A stretch of 64,000 bases of DNA from Eurosta solidaginis (GCF_040869045.1 NC_090319.1:375301601-375365600), one strand, 5' to 3'. Positions 1-11,873 are shown, counted from the first letter of the stretch. Program-made: numbers and translations. Notes: a model not told the origin generated them from the letters alone.

Positions 1-1000
1 GGTGTTCGTAGAGTACCAGATTCGTAAGAATAAGTCTCTTTATAGATCGATGAACCCTGATGTGAACGATGCACCGACCTTTGCTAGTTCGTTCGCTGTT
101 TCATTGACTGCAATATTCCTGTGACTCAAGTAAGTGTGATGGCCGTCAAGTTTGCTGCTTCGCTGTCAGTGTAGAGTGAGGTGACCTCCTTCTTGCAAAC
201 CAAGTCGACTGACCAAAACGTTCTCGAGGAAAGGTTCCCCTTAAAATTGCTATCAAAGTTCAGTGTGTGGCGAAAGAAACTCTGTTCTGTGATCCACATC
301 GGCATGGAAATATAAATATTACGTTCTGTTACTAAAGTGTTTTTTGCTTGGGTTGAGGTTGAGGCCACTCGATGTGGCCCAAGTATGTAGCCTGCTAATC
401 GCACCTTGTACGATTTCGCTTAACGTTGAGGGGAAAGACCCCGAGACTGCGATAACAATGTCGAACGCATAAGCTACTACCTGCACCCATCCTTATCGAA
501 CTCGAGTAGTGTCCCATTCAGTGCATTCATTCAAAGTAATGGGGAGAGAGCCCTACCCTGGCATGTTCGCCTTCGGTCCGTAAATTTGGTTGTTAACTTC
601 GGCATTATGGACGGCTTTGGCAATAGCGCTAGTTTTATATTTCTAAAAGCGCTGTCTATGCTTAGGACGGTTGGTAGGCTATAGTTTTTGTGGTGAAGTG
701 ATCTTTCTACAGAGCCAATCAGCTCATCCGGAGGGGCACTAGGACACCTAGCTTTTGAAGCATAGCGGGTGTAACGCTATCGAGGTCAGACGGTTTATAT
801 GAGGTAAAGCTGTTGTAGCAAATATTATCTTATCCCTGTCTACTTCAAGTCCAGTAAACCCTCTGGGGGCTGAGAGCGCATGCAGGAAGATTTTCTTTTA
901 CTGATCGCATCCTGGGAAGTGCGCATTTATGAGGGTGTTCAGTGAGTCTTTTGCCGAGTACTTTTTAGGAAAGGAAAATCACATAAGGCCGAAGCAATAA
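1..1000 (-). pseudogene. Degenerate LINE reverse-transcriptase remnant
   Basis: Read on the minus strand this stretch gives broken LINE-like peptides in the expected order. A HFPGCD motif lies around 905-925, typical of the linker between endonuclease and reverse transcriptase in R1/LOA/I-type LINEs. It is followed by a TPAMLQ-like segment around 770-810, where the early RT motif 'GPDGI..AMLQ' is expected, and then by 'LSIDSAF..IKT', resembling the D-containing RT motif. Frameshifts and stops break every frame, and the longest open piece (126-404) is only 92 codons. The element continues off the left edge of the window. It is a dead copy. The exact LINE clade is not certain; an RNase H-bearing clade is my inference from the motif style. 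Confidence 0.5.
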
Positions 1001-1536
1001 TGAGCCTAGAGAGGTTCACTATAATTTAAAAATTATTAGGGATGACTTAAAACAAATTACAATTTATCGTAACAAGGTTAAAGAGCACTTAGAAGAGAGC
1101 TCACGTCTAATAGTTGTGTCCGGCCTAACCTGGCGCTAGAAATCTTAGGTAAAGTCTTCAGTTCTAACTACTGTGAACCTATTTATTTAGACCTACTGCT
1201 GATACTTTTTCAAATTCGCAACGAGCCTACAATGCAGCGCATAAAAACCGCAACTCAAAGTTAGTTTGAAGATATGAATTGATTCAGTTTTTTATATTTG
1301 CTGCCAAGAAAAAGGCACAAGAGAAATATACTCAAATTACAAATTAAATATGTAGGCCATAAGCCATTTGTAAAAGATTTGTTAATTTTGTTTGAACAAA
1401 ACATGTTAGACATCCGCAAGGAGCCCAATCGACATGAATATGAAATGCAAATAAAAGCAAGTAAGCTATTAAAGTGCAAAACCGCATATGCAGCAATTTT
1501 AATATCAAATAAAAGAGACCAAAAATATTTCGTTCA
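1001..1536. other. Unassigned AT-rich stretch
   Basis: Only short overlapping open frames of 72-81 codons on both strands are present. None shows a recognisable motif or signal peptide. I see no repeat structure here. Confidence 0.5.
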
Positions 1537-1602
1537 AGGTTAGGTTGAACTGGCCGGTCAATAAAGTCCTCACATAGGCTGAATGTGTCCAGAGTCTTTC
1601 AT
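1537..1602 (-). repeat. LINE 3'-end fragment (same family as 38940-39367)
   Basis: The reverse complement of this stretch closely matches 39304-39367: both read '...ACACATTCAG(C/T)CTATGTGAGG' and end with an AACCTAACCT-like tail. In the other copy this sequence follows a LINE C-terminal coding region, so it is a short 3' untranslated fragment inserted in minus orientation. Confidence 0.6.
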
Positions 1603-2689
1603 TCAAGGCAATTAGTGAACATATTTCCTTAAGCAGCGATTTTTTGGAGTACTACAAACATAAATCTTAGTTTAAATGAGCATACACGATAGATGCCCTT
1701 AGAAGGAGACTTTGCAAATGTTTTTCACTTACGCGTTTTTGCAGTAGTGTTATATGCGGTTTTGAACTTTCACCCAGGTAATGTCGATGTATGCATTTGT
1801 ACAAATTTCTTTGCTCGCATCGACTGCATCCGCTTTTCAAATTTGTTTAGGTGCGTGCATTTTACTGCATCTGTTTGGGTGAATGTTTGTACGAATATGG
1901 GCTTCTGTTTAATGGCAAATCCATCAGATAAATATTTGCAAAAAGGTTCAAAACTAAAACAATAGTTTGCTACCGATAATTAAGAAATTTTTGAGCACCA
2001 ATAAGAATGTGGATTAGAGATGTGCATTGCGTTGTTGATATTCAATACCGATCACGCCCATATCATAAGCGATACAAAATTTGATGGTCCTGAAGTAGCA
2101 TAGATTCCTACGCGCAGATGCTGTCTTGCTTTCGATAGTAAGAAGTTTTCTTCGTTTGCCTTATTAATGGGATAACGACGGTAACCACTTTAAGTTTTTA
2201 AAAGGAACAGTAGTCATTAAAAAATTCACGAAAAGTTGTGTAGTAAAATACGATTGCAGCAATCTTTTCAATATTATTTTTATACAAAAACTTTTTTAGA
2301 CGACTTGTTCTGTGAAACGATGAAGTAAAAAAAAAAATACATGCATTTGAATAAATTTTTGTTTGAAATTTGTTTTTTTATTTCAACACTTCATAGAACG
2401 AGAATTGTCCCACATGTGATATATAATAAAAAGACTTCGTTTTTTAAACCTCACCCATGTATTTCAATCTCTTTCGGCGATCGTCTTCAGGGGCTACATC
2501 AATAAGGCAAAGATTTGTCCGAACTATATTAAAATATGTTGTAAAGGTTTAAGAGGTTTAATAAATAACAATAACATATTTAGTTCGAATGTGACAACAG
2601 TTTACTACTGTAAATCGGTTAGCTATATTCGAGTAGTCGAAAGCTTTAGACAAATCGACTAACCGCTAAAAAAAATTCATAGGAAATCC
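1603..2689. other. Unassigned stretch
   Basis: No gene is recognised. A 90-codon open frame at 1693-1965 is cysteine- and valine-rich but has no family signature. Around 2480-2505 the minus strand reads CTGAAGACGATCGCCGAAAG, which loosely recalls a hammerhead-like core (CTGANGA...GAAA) or the 3' end of an unclassified retroelement. It is too degenerate to call. Confidence 0.4.
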
Positions 2690-3672
2690 CCCATTACAAC
2701 TGCGGGACACCTAAACACGGAATCTCACGGAACTTTGAAGTGTCCATTGTGGACAGAACCTACTGGGAAACAGTGAATCCTTATAATGACCCTGACTCAG
2801 AAGTCTGGTTCACGGATGGATCGAAATTCGATGACGGAAGAACGGGAGCTGGCATATATTTGCCGAACTTCAAGAAATCGATACCAATGGGATGCATTTC
2901 AGGCAGAAATCCATAGAATAGAAGTAGTGGTAGAGAATATCTAATGAGAGGCTCATACTCGAAGAGCATCTACATTATGTCGGACAGTCAGGCGGCCCTG
3001 CGTGTTTTGCAATACTACACAGTTACATCTAAGCTAGTGGATGACTGCATTAAAATCCTTAATGACCTGGGAGGCGAAAACAAGGTTTTGTTAGGATGGG
3101 TTCCCGAACATCAGGGACATGAAGGCAATGAGCATGCAGATTACCTAGAAAAGCAGGGTGCTACAGCAGCATTCTATGGTTGTGGACTCAAAAAAGGACA
3201 CACCAGGGAAATAATAAGTAACTGGGAAACAAAACAATTCAAACGTCACTGAATTAACTGTCCAGGGCAAAGACAGGCCAAACTGTTTATTCTTCCGGCA
3301 ACGAAAGTATCAGCCAAATTCAGTGATCTAAGCAGGGAGGACCTACAAACTATCATGGGACACTGTGGTCTACAATATCAGCTAAGTAAGTTAAATCTAT
3401 CTGATATTGAAATTTGTCATTTCTATGAGCTGGAGGATGAAACACCGGTTGACATTCTCTGCGAATGCGTCGCTCTGGCAAGGCAGAGACTCTCCCATCC
3501 GGTGATTGGTGGTGTGACTCTTAATTCATATGTGATATGAAGTAAAAAGCCTCAAGAGGTACTTAGATACAAAAGCTTCCTCATACAAAATTAGGCTAAA
3601 ACGTCATGCAGAATAGATCTACACAAAGGTCGCAGTGCTTCCAGACCTAATAATAATAACAATAATAATAAC
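2690..3672 (+). pseudogene. I-type LINE 3' end: RNase H, Cys motif and (TAA)n tail
   Basis: This is the 3' end of a non-LTR retrotransposon. The plus strand encodes an RNase H1 domain in pieces: WFTDGSKFDDGRTGAGIY near 2800-2860 (first catalytic Asp), SDSQAALRVL near 2980-3010 (third Asp) and PEHQGHEGNEHAD near 3100-3140 (last His/Asp). A frameshift or stop separates the first part from the 102-codon frame at 2944-3252. A second frame at 3355-3540 carries MGHCGLQYQLSKLN and CHFYELEDETPVDILCECV, the C-terminal Cys-His motif region. The 3' untranslated part ends in TAATAATAATAACAATAAT, and a TAA tail is characteristic of the I clade. It is 5'-truncated and inactive. Related copies lie at 33879-34562 and 37448-38693. 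Confidence 0.8.
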
Positions 3673-4018
3673 CGCCCACTTTCGATTATTCTGTTAACCG
3701 TTCATTTTCGGTTAATCGAATATATGTAATAAGATTTATTACATTTAGAAAATAAGTTTACATTAAAATCAAATTATATCGTAATCCTGTTTTAACATCT
3801 GTTATATATTGCAACAGCAAAAGGAGTTCAGAGCAAGTTCGAGGCTATCGTATTCCAGAAACTACGCACAGAATAATTTGATGAACACATATAATCGCAG
3901 GATCAAGTATTGTAAAAGACTTAGCGAGGTGACAAGGCGTTCCCTTAATTTCGGTACAGGGGCATCACAACATATACGAACATGAGATGGCTGATGAAAA
4001 CTAACGAATGCCAAAAAT
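3673..4018. other. Unassigned stretch
   Basis: AT-rich DNA between a LINE tail and a SINE piece. I see no gene or repeat that I can name. Confidence 0.5.
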
Positions 4019-4220
4019 TTAAAAACAAGTTTTTTTCAAATAGATACAAGTTTTTCAAAGCGGATTCGCCCTCGGTATTGTTTGCCAAACACTCCGAGTG
4101 TATTATGTATAGTCCCCGTCCCGCCCCAACAATTTGTAGGAAAAATTGAGAAGAAGCACGACGCAAATTGGAAGAGAAGCTCGACTTAAATTCCATTCGG
4201 TGGTATATCGGGACTTAAAA
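4019..4220 (+). repeat. SINE family 1, 3' part
   Basis: This matches the 3' two-thirds of the full-length SINE at 61264-61611, with an internal deletion. Shared blocks include CACTCCGAGTGTATT, AATTTGTAGGAAAAATT, AGCACGACGCAAATTGGAAG and GAGAAGCTCG. The tRNA-like promoter part is missing, so it is a dead fragment. Confidence 0.75.
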
Positions 4221-5584
4221 ATTTGATTTATCATTCCACATTTCAACTTGAATTCACCGACGATCACTGGGTTCAAGGACGATAGTGCTCACACTCTTCA
4301 TTTTAAAATTAGTGCCTACAGAGGGTTCAGTTGGTCCCGAGACTGTATCTACACCCATCACCAAGGCGGATAATAAATTTGCAGCTCTTGGCTAGAGCAT
4401 GAAGATTGATTTTTAAGCCAAATTTGTTTAGAACAATGGTAAAATATTTATATACATTCATGTATATATATGTATATCTTCATATCTATCAAAATATTTT
4501 CGTCTTACATAAGGCTTACTTATTTAAATATAATGCTTATTATACTGAGTCGGTCCCCATAGAAAAAAAGTTATAAAATTCCCTCAAAATTATGCCAGAT
4601 GTAGGAATTTTATATAGGGGTAAGAAAATATTGTTTCGTTAAACTATCTTCGATACACGCAGTTGGCATAACGGTAGCCACCTTAAATCTTGCAAACAAC
4701 TTTTCTCTCGAATAATCTAGGCCTCATCCAATTTTCTCTCGACAACGTCTATGATTCCGAGCCGTTGATAATTTTATCATTGCGATTTAGATCTGCTGCT
4801 AACGATTCGTGTTGCCATAAACTTTGTTTGATTTCGATTGGCTAAGAGAGGTGTTCTTATTATTCCCCGAAGGTTTGAGGATATTAATCCGGTACGTCGG
4901 ACTTTCTAGGTCTGTGCATTTTAGTCACCCCTTACGACAAGCATGCATACCAGTGGAATATACTAATCTCCTTAACTCATGCTAGGGGAGGTACTTCCTA
5001 ATCCTCACGAAGGTCAATTTCAGACAGAGCAGCATACAGGCAACTTCCTCACTCGCCGTCAAAAATAGCTTTGAAACTAAAAAGGAGTGATCAGTGCCAA
5101 TTCTCTTATCGTGGATCTACTTCAGTAGTAGATTTGCATATATTTGAGCCCACAAAATAGTGATCGCAATCAATTAAGCTTTCGGGAAGTATTTTCGCTG
5201 TGAAAACAACAACACTACTATATGACGAACTGACACAAAGTCATTAAAATTTCGCCCTTTGGTGATGTTACGTCGTTGTGGCAGAAAATTACGCCTTGAT
5301 GGGAATAGAACCAAACATTTAAAGCTAAAAATGACAGTACCTGGTGGCGGATTCTTTTTATCACAACCAACACCGTGGCTGCGTTTTGTACTTCAGTCTG
5401 TATAGCCACTAATGTACGCGTCGCAATGCTTTTTCCTTACCGTCCTTCACTCGAAGACATTTGTCTGCACGAAGACATCAACCAACCGGGCAGTGATTCC
5501 TTCAAAAGAGAGTTCGAAAGAAAAAGTTCGAAAATTCTCATTATATGACCTCAAATCATAGTTCTGATAACGTTTCCATGGCGG
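4221..5584. other. Unassigned stretch
   Basis: About 1.36 kb with no open frame above 63 codons and no recognised element ends. It may be single-copy intergenic DNA or an old decayed repeat. Confidence 0.5.
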
Positions 5585-5692
5585 TCGCCGTGGTGTGGTG
5601 GTGGCGTGCTCCACCTACCACATCGAAGATTTTGGTTCGAGTTAACAACATCAATTGCAACAATTTAGAAACAGGTTTTTATATTATGGTCA
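5585..5692 (+). repeat. SINE family 1, tRNA-like head
   Basis: This matches the 5' end of the SINE at 61264: GCCGTGGTGTGGTGGTGGCG then GTGCTCCACCTACCACA, with a decayed B box (GGTTCGAGTTAAC). The copy stops soon after the AACATCAATT segment and lacks the 3' half. The 61-codon open frame across it is incidental. Confidence 0.7.
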
Positions 5693-5936
5693 CCATAAAA
5701 AATATAACTTCTCTGAGGTTTCTTACCTAGCTTTTTCCTTGGTAGGAGTTTTTTTTAAGTGACGGGTCCCAAACTCAGCGCACAAATCGGGTGCGTCATT
5801 AATAGATAGATAGCTGCAAATTTATATAGGGAGCCACTTGTGACCACACTTCATAGTGAACCGGCGTTGCAAAGCGCAGTGAGCTCTTAAGTGAAGAAGG
5901 CCAAAGTGCTACCTCTGCCGATGTATTTTATAATAT

Positions 5937-6416
5937 TGTAACGAATTTTGGGAAATTCCACTCCAAACCTTCTGCTAACGTTCGAATCGCTAAACTGTTG
6001 AATAAATTAATCCAATGTTCAGTATTGCAATATGGGCTTCATTTAGTCTACTTGGGAGTAGTACAATTATACTGCAATATCACGTATTTCACAACAGCTT
6101 GCCCTACTTTTATACTCTCCGTTGCTTCGTTTCGCATATTTCTGCAAAGGTCTAGACGTTTCACCTTCTAGAACTCTTGTATCTCCTGCTTGGTAATTAG
6201 TTATATGAGTACATGCATATCTGTAGTTTATAGCCATATGCGTGTGTATGTGTGAGTAACTACTTCGGCTGATGGCCACATCTGTGTGTGTGAGATAGCT
6301 CTTCTACATAAGTGTTGCTAGCTTTAATGTGTACATGTACATAAGAGTGGCTGCTTCATGTTTTTGTTGTTGTGTGATAATTTACTAACAGCTTAGTGAT
6401 GCTAATATTCGTCACA
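5937..6416 (-). mobile_element. Solo LTR of an LTR retrotransposon
   Basis: A 480-bp solo long terminal repeat, oriented minus. On the given strand it begins TGTAACGAATTTTGGGAA and ends GATGCTAATATTCGTCACA; the reverse complement starts TGTGACGAATATTAG and ends TTCGTTACA. It is flanked on both sides by ATAT (5933-5936 and 6417-6420), a 4-bp target duplication of the kind seen with gypsy-group elements. It is related to the LTR at 50457-51303, sharing the TATA-box neighbourhood GAGTATAAAAG and the TGTTGAATAAAT region. No internal region lies next to it, so the element was lost by LTR-LTR recombination (inference). Confidence 0.85.
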
Positions 6417-7417
6417 ATATCTTATAAGTACTTACAACACGATTTGGGGGGTATACGCTATACATACATGCACAAACACATGCATAGGTGCGTATAAAAA
6501 ACATTTTACTCCCTAATCCTAGCTAAGACAATCTCCACAAGAAATTTGCCGACAATCACTTCGAACAAACATGCCTACCAACCACTTAAGCCTTTTAATA
6601 CGTACTTATGTACGTGCATTGTATACCTTCATATATATACCTACTTATTTTACCTTTATTATTATTTTCTTTTTATGCTATGGCGGGTATCTGTAATGCC
6701 TAAGTACTTATTTATTCCCTACTTCTGTGCTCGCATTCTCCTTTTACAGGCTACAGCCTACGTAAGACTTCTGTGTTGGTGAGCAAACAATCTCGACATC
6801 ATTCCGCTAGTCAGTTAAACATTTCAAATGTAAACAAACGCGGCTACTTAAAGTAAATACAAACCCGCCTTCTTGACTCTATGCACCCGGTTGCACGTTG
6901 GCTTGCAGTTGTGGCTCAAAGTGATTTCCATACACTACAAATAGTTTTCGGTTGCGACCACCAGCAATTCTCGACGATTTTTTTCTATTAGTGATCAGTA
7001 CATAAAACAAAAATAAAAACAAAAACATAGACATATAGACAAAGTGTAAGTCAGCAGCAGTTGTTGTTTGTGGCTGCATGCACCGTCGGTGGCATATTTG
7101 CACCTTCGAAAGAATCAAACAAAACGGTGCTTCAATTTACTAAATATGTACAGCAAATAAAAATATCTTGAAATGTTATTGTAAGAGTTCTCGCAGACTG
7201 CATAATTGCCTAACTTATGAGACAGACTATCCTGTGCTAATGCCAATGTATGTAGGTGTGAAAGAGACAAATTTAACAATTTGCCAATTATTTTGTAGTG
7301 CAGTGTGTAGCGCACACAATATATTTACATATATAATAAAGGCACGAGATATCGAAACCGCGGACCCCGCCTCTTTCTGTTTTCTCATGACGGCCCTGCA
7401 AGCGTTTCACGGACCAT
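6417..7417. other. Unassigned stretch with short ORFs
   Basis: Several overlapping open frames of 66-89 codons on both strands occur, none with a recognised motif. The region is rich in CATA/TACATA runs. I see no mobile-element ends until the target duplication at 7418. Confidence 0.45.
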
Positions 7418-7425
7418 GCTTTGAG

Positions 7426-7662
7426 CATTGTGAATGATAACTAAGCGTGATATCTTCTGCATAGACGTCAAAATTCCAAAGTGATTGGATCACCTGATTT
7501 GTATTTGACTATCGCTGTCTCATTCTGTATCTCTTTCTATCACCCGCTGAAGATAGCCGCCGCCATATTGAACACCCTGTCAAACGCCTAAAAGTTACCA
7601 TATTGAATATCCTGTCAGGCATTTGACAGATAAGATATCATACTTAGTTATCATTCACAATG
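7426..7662. mobile_element. 237-bp MITE with 8-bp target duplication
   Basis: The terminal inverted repeats CATTGTGAATGATAACTAAG (left) and CTTAGTTATCATTCACAATG (right) are perfect reverse complements over at least 20 bp. The element is flanked by the perfect 8-bp duplication GCTTTGAG (7418-7425 and 7663-7670). An 8-bp duplication with ends starting CA fits the hAT or P superfamilies. The interior is non-coding and includes two related blocks, 'CCATATTGAACACCCTGTCA' and 'CCATATTGAATATCCTGTCA'. It is non-autonomous. Confidence 0.9.
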
Positions 7663-7670
7663 GCTTTGAG

Positions 7671-8725
7671 AGCATATATCTGAAATGTCCGAACTCTTGC
7701 ATGAGAAGGTAAAGTTGTCTGGCTGGTTGATATTCTCGTGAACACAACACCGCAAGAAATGCGAAGGAGAGGCGGGTCTTGCGACGTGTTCCGAGAGACT
7801 ATACGAAAGGAAGCACAATTCGGAGCTACGGTGTCGATTTTGTGGTAGGAAAAGTGGACTCTCTACCAAGTACTGTCATTCACGGCTGTATACGAGCGTC
7901 CTGCAGCGCTACGCATCAAATTTTTTTTGCGTCTACGCATCAATAGATGATGCAGCCGACGTGTATAAGAACTCTTTTTATTAGTAACTGCAAAACAAAT
8001 ACGATCACCGCCTCAGCTATGACATCAACATCATGCTTGTCAATTTTTACGTCAGGGTGGTCAAGGAAGTGATATTTGATCCTTAAGATCGAAAATTCAA
8101 CTTTCACGATATAACGTTTTCCAACGGGTTGAGGTTCGCTGATTTCAACGCAGCTCGAAATATGATTATCGTGGCAGTACCAAGTTGCAAAAAAAAAAAA
8201 AACAAAGCCTGACTACTGACTTGTCTCTGAAGAGTACGAAACCAAATCGACCACGTCGAGGAAGGCAATGCAACAGGGTATTGGGTTGAACTGATAGGTC
8301 CGTAAGGAGCTCAGATAGACTGACTGAGTTCATAGTATTAACAGAAGTTTGTTTAATGACCAAACTGAAAAAACCCTTTCTCTTGACAGAAGCTTTCTAG
8401 GATCTATGCCACTTGCTGTTCCTAGATCCGAAGTTGTATCACTCTACCGCTTAAAGCAATAATAATAACATTCATGGCTCGTTATTGTGCTTCTAAAAAT
8501 AGCAAAATGCAGAACCTGTTCACAAAGAACGTAGACAACAACAAATGCATAACTTTCGTGTTTACAAGCATACACATTATGTTGACACAGAAGTATAAAT
8601 ATATGCAAAAGTGAAGGAAATTAGGGTTAAGCGGCATTTCGGTATGATATGGGTTTGGTCGAGAGTGTTTGTCAACAAAACGATTATAAGAGGACTGCGG
8701 TTTTATATCCCACTAGGTACCATGA
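7671..8725. other. Unassigned stretch
   Basis: Joining across the 7426-7662 MITE gives no long open frame. A 72-codon minus frame (7651-7869) starts inside the MITE end and is not convincing. A 14-base A run lies near 8190. No feature is recognised. Confidence 0.4.
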
Positions 8726-8828
8726 GTAAAGGCTTTGAAGAGATTTACAAGGTATAATCGAAACCGCTGTCCGCTGTCGGCTTGTCCGTCCTGACATCTC
8801 GTTGTTTAAATTTTTTTCCAAAATATTC
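8726..8828 (+). repeat. SINE family 2, 3' fragment
   Basis: This matches the 3' body of the SINEs at 41566-41830 and 53638-53910 in inverted orientation. Shared blocks are GGCTTTGAAGAGATTTAC, AGGTATAATCGAAAC and TCGTTGTTTAAATTTTT. The tRNA-like head is absent. It shows that SINE family 2 has at least three copies in this window. Confidence 0.7.
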
Positions 8829-9257
8829 AACAAAATCAAAACCAAAAAGTTTAAACAATCCAAAATTATACAAAGTTTACACTTACTGCTGAAAACCCAT
8901 TTGGGGGCTACACATCCTTAAACCGGCCCTGGGTGTACCTATTCGAGATTATGTGTATATTTTATGTATACAACATACTCGAAAAGTATTATTTATCTGC
9001 GATCATTAGCTAGCAATGAGGACCATTGCGTGCGCTTGTTTACATCGCCATTTTCATCAATTTGCTTACTCTGAGAACCAAATTTTGCGTACCTAAGTAC
9101 ATATGTGCATTAGGCTGGATCGGCCCACACAAAAAATAAAAAAGTTGCTAAAAATCGCCCCTTAATTTGAAGCTTTTATTGAGAGGGCTTGGGAAAAAAA
9201 TTTTATTTTTGACCTTTCCAATAACCAAATAACCAAAATTGCATTTTTGTAAATGAA
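8829..9257. other. Mostly unassigned; possible decayed MITE
   Basis: Around 9112-9175, TTAGGCTGGATCGGCCCACA followed by A-rich sequence resembles one end of the TA-flanked palindromic MITE at 45012-45449 (GGGTGGGTCGATTT), but only weakly. Nothing else is recognised. Confidence 0.35.
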
Positions 9258-10054
9258 AACTTGTTATATGATACGAGCCGCAAGAAATATAAAAGTCTCA
9301 TATCAAATATCAACAGAAATCAGCTGTTCTATCAATCAAACATCTATAAACTTACATGCTCTTGCGCTGCCATCTGGCGAATGTTAGCAACTGCCGGTAA
9401 TGCAGTGCGAGTTCTAATCAACTTTTCACAATAGTGTCATAGTACAAAGAGATTTATTCGTGTGCTCGCAATCGTTTATTTTTAATAAAATATAGCTAAA
9501 CAAAAGCATTACGACTAATAATGTGCAAAGCTCGCTAATAACACGAATCCCCATCTTTACAACCAAAACCTTATTTATAGATTTTGATTTCAAATAAGAG
9601 CGATAAAGGGACCTGTACATAAAAACAGCAATTAGAAATAATATATAACGAGCCGGATCCGTGCGCATCTTGCGCAACAAATATAAAAGTTTCATATCAA
9701 ATATCAACAGAAATCAGCTGTTCTATCAATGAAACATCTATAAATTACATGCGATTGCGCTACCATCTGGCGAATGCTAGCAACTGCTGGTAATGCAGTG
9801 GTAGTTCAAATCAAATATTAACAACAGTGTCTAGTACAAATAGATTTCTTTGTGTGCTCACAATCGTTTATTTTTAACAAATTATTTTAATAAAATATAG
9901 CTAAACAAAAGCACTACGACTAATAAAGCCCAAAGCCCGCCAATAGCACGAATCCCCATCTTTACAACCAAAACTTTATTTATAGATTTGGATTCCAAAT
10001 AAGAGCGAAAAAGGGACCTGTACATAAAAACCTCAATTAGAAATAATATATAAG
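9258..10054. repeat. Two direct ~390-bp units, left half of an inverted arrangement
   Basis: Two head-to-tail units (about 9258-9649 and 9650-10054) share ACGAGCC at the start, CATATCAAATATCAACAGAA, ATCAGCTGTTCTATCAAT, CAATCGTTTATTTTTAA and AAATAATATATAA at the end. The same unit occurs twice more in reverse complement at 10957-11873. Each unit carries its own ACGAGCC end, so the unit, not the pair, looks like the mobile module (inference). Small open frames here are incidental. Confidence 0.8.
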
Positions 10055-10762
10055 GTATTGGTACTGAGAAGTTCTATTATTCTCTCTATTGTTCTTTTAA
10101 GAGAGATGAAAAGGAAATAAGAAGGAAATATGGAGCTTCTCAAGAATGCATCAGGTTCCTATATTAATAATGACATATCAATTTTGAAGATTGGATATCA
10201 ATTGGCCTATTTATCAATTACTGCGTTATTTACAACTGTCAAAAAAAAAGATCCGAAACCCTCCCAACATAAGCTTAAAATTTGGGGATGGTATTTTGCA
10301 ACTTTTTTGACCAAGTCTGATGTATACATTTATTTTTTAATATTTTATAAAACTCATGTAAGTTAGGTGAACAATATTTTGTGGATTCATTGAGTAACAC
10401 CTGCGGTATAATGAAATCTATACTTCCAAAATCTAAATATTTTAGAAGAGGAATTAATATGCAATGCTTAATCACTACAACTATACATACATATGAATGT
10501 CTAGATTTATATAGATACTGAGGCTAATAAATTGTTTAATGGAATATTTATTTGAAAGACTGGCGTTATCACTATTAATTTGTTAAATTCAATTGTGCAT
10601 TAAATGAGAGAATTAACAAATTTGACATTTGAACTTTGTGAAATCGTAACCGTGAAATAAAACATTAGAAATATATTTTTATAGTTATATGTGTGCTAAA
10701 AAATATAATACTAGCGTACCTGGCAGACTTAGTCTTGTTCGAAATTTGCTTTCAACATTTAA
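10055..10762. other. Spacer of the inverted arrangement, unassigned
   Basis: It contains a 78-codon plus frame (10130-10366) without any recognised domain. Its left boundary is the unit end AAATAATATATAAGG. No promoter or repeat is seen. Confidence 0.4.
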
Positions 10763-10956
10763 GAGGCGAGCTTCACTTCCTATTTTATATTAACATTAGT
10801 AACGTAGCGGTTGATCGTAACGGCATAAACGAATCGAAATAAGTATGTACTTCCATGGATCATAATGCTCAGGATGAAAAAAGAATTGATTTATCCATAT
10901 CCGTCCGTTTGTCTGTGTATACGATAACTTAAGTAAATATCATATATATTATTTTA
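10763..10956 (-). repeat. Family B/A repeat, 3' end
   Basis: Degenerate minus-strand copy of the common 3' end of families A and B: an AACGGCATAAACGAATCGA-like block, ATCCATATCCGTCCGTTTG and ACGATAACTTAAGTAAAT. It stops at 10956, where the inverted units begin. Family-B sequence resumes at 11874, so the units interrupt this copy. Confidence 0.65.
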
Positions 10957-11873
10957 ATTGCTGTTTTTATGTACGGGTTCCTTTTTCGCTTAAAAATAAA
11001 GTTTTGGTTGTATATATGGAGATTCGCGCTATTAGCGAGCTTTGGGTAATTTCGGTCGTAGTGCTTTTGTTTAGCTATATTTTATTAAAATAATTTGCTA
11101 AAAATAAACGATTGTGAGCACACAAATAAGTCTATTTGTACTTTGGTACTGTTGTGAATATTTGATTAGAACTAACACTGCATTACCAGCAGTTGCTAAC
11201 ATTCGCCAGCGCAAACGCATGTAAGTTTATCACAAATCACCAACCCAGATTACGCATTCACGAGTTCAAAATTGCTTCGTTCTGCGCATTTGCGTCACAG
11301 CTGACCCTTTGTCGAATGAAAAAAAGAGCGAGAAAAAAAGAGCTAAAGGAAAAGGGTCAATTCATACGTCATAAAAAACAGCTGATCTAATGTTTACATG
11401 CGCGTTGATGTTTGATTGATAGAACACCTAATTTCTGTTAATATTTGATATGATACTTTTATATTTCTTGCGCAAGGTACGCACGGTGCCCAGCTCGTAT
11501 ATATTATTTCTAATTACTGTTTTTATGCACGGGTCCTTTTTCGCTCTTATTTGGAATCCAAATCTATAAATAAAATTTTCGTTGTAAAGATGGAGATTCG
11601 GGCTATTAGCGAGCTTTGGACAATTTTGGTCGTAGTGCTTTTGTTTAGCTATATTTTATTAAAATAATTTGCTAAAAATAAACGATTGTGAGCACACAAA
11701 GAGATCTATTTGTACTATGGGACTGTTGTGAATATTTGCACTGCATTACCGGCAGTGACTTCCATACGTTAGATGGCAGCGCAAGCTGTATGTTGACAGA
11801 ACAGTTGATTCCTGTTGATATTTGATAAGATACTTTAAAATGCTTGCGCAAGATGCGCACGGGTCAGGCTCGT
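10957..11873. repeat. Two inverted ~390-bp units, right half of the arrangement
   Basis: Two units in reverse orientation to those at 9258-10054. They read TTTTTATGTACGGGTTCC, GCGAGCTTTGG, GTAGTGCTTTTGTTTAGC, AAACGATTGTGAGCACACAA and end GGCTCGTTAT. The first unit carries an extra ~170 bp (about 11230-11400) not present in the others, with a 65-codon open frame that has no recognised domain. Total span with the left half is about 2.6 kb. Confidence 0.8.

Noticed and set aside
2440..2510. Hammerhead ribozyme on the minus strand
   Set aside because: CTGAAGA and GAAA are present, but no proper stem II or stem III can be paired around them.
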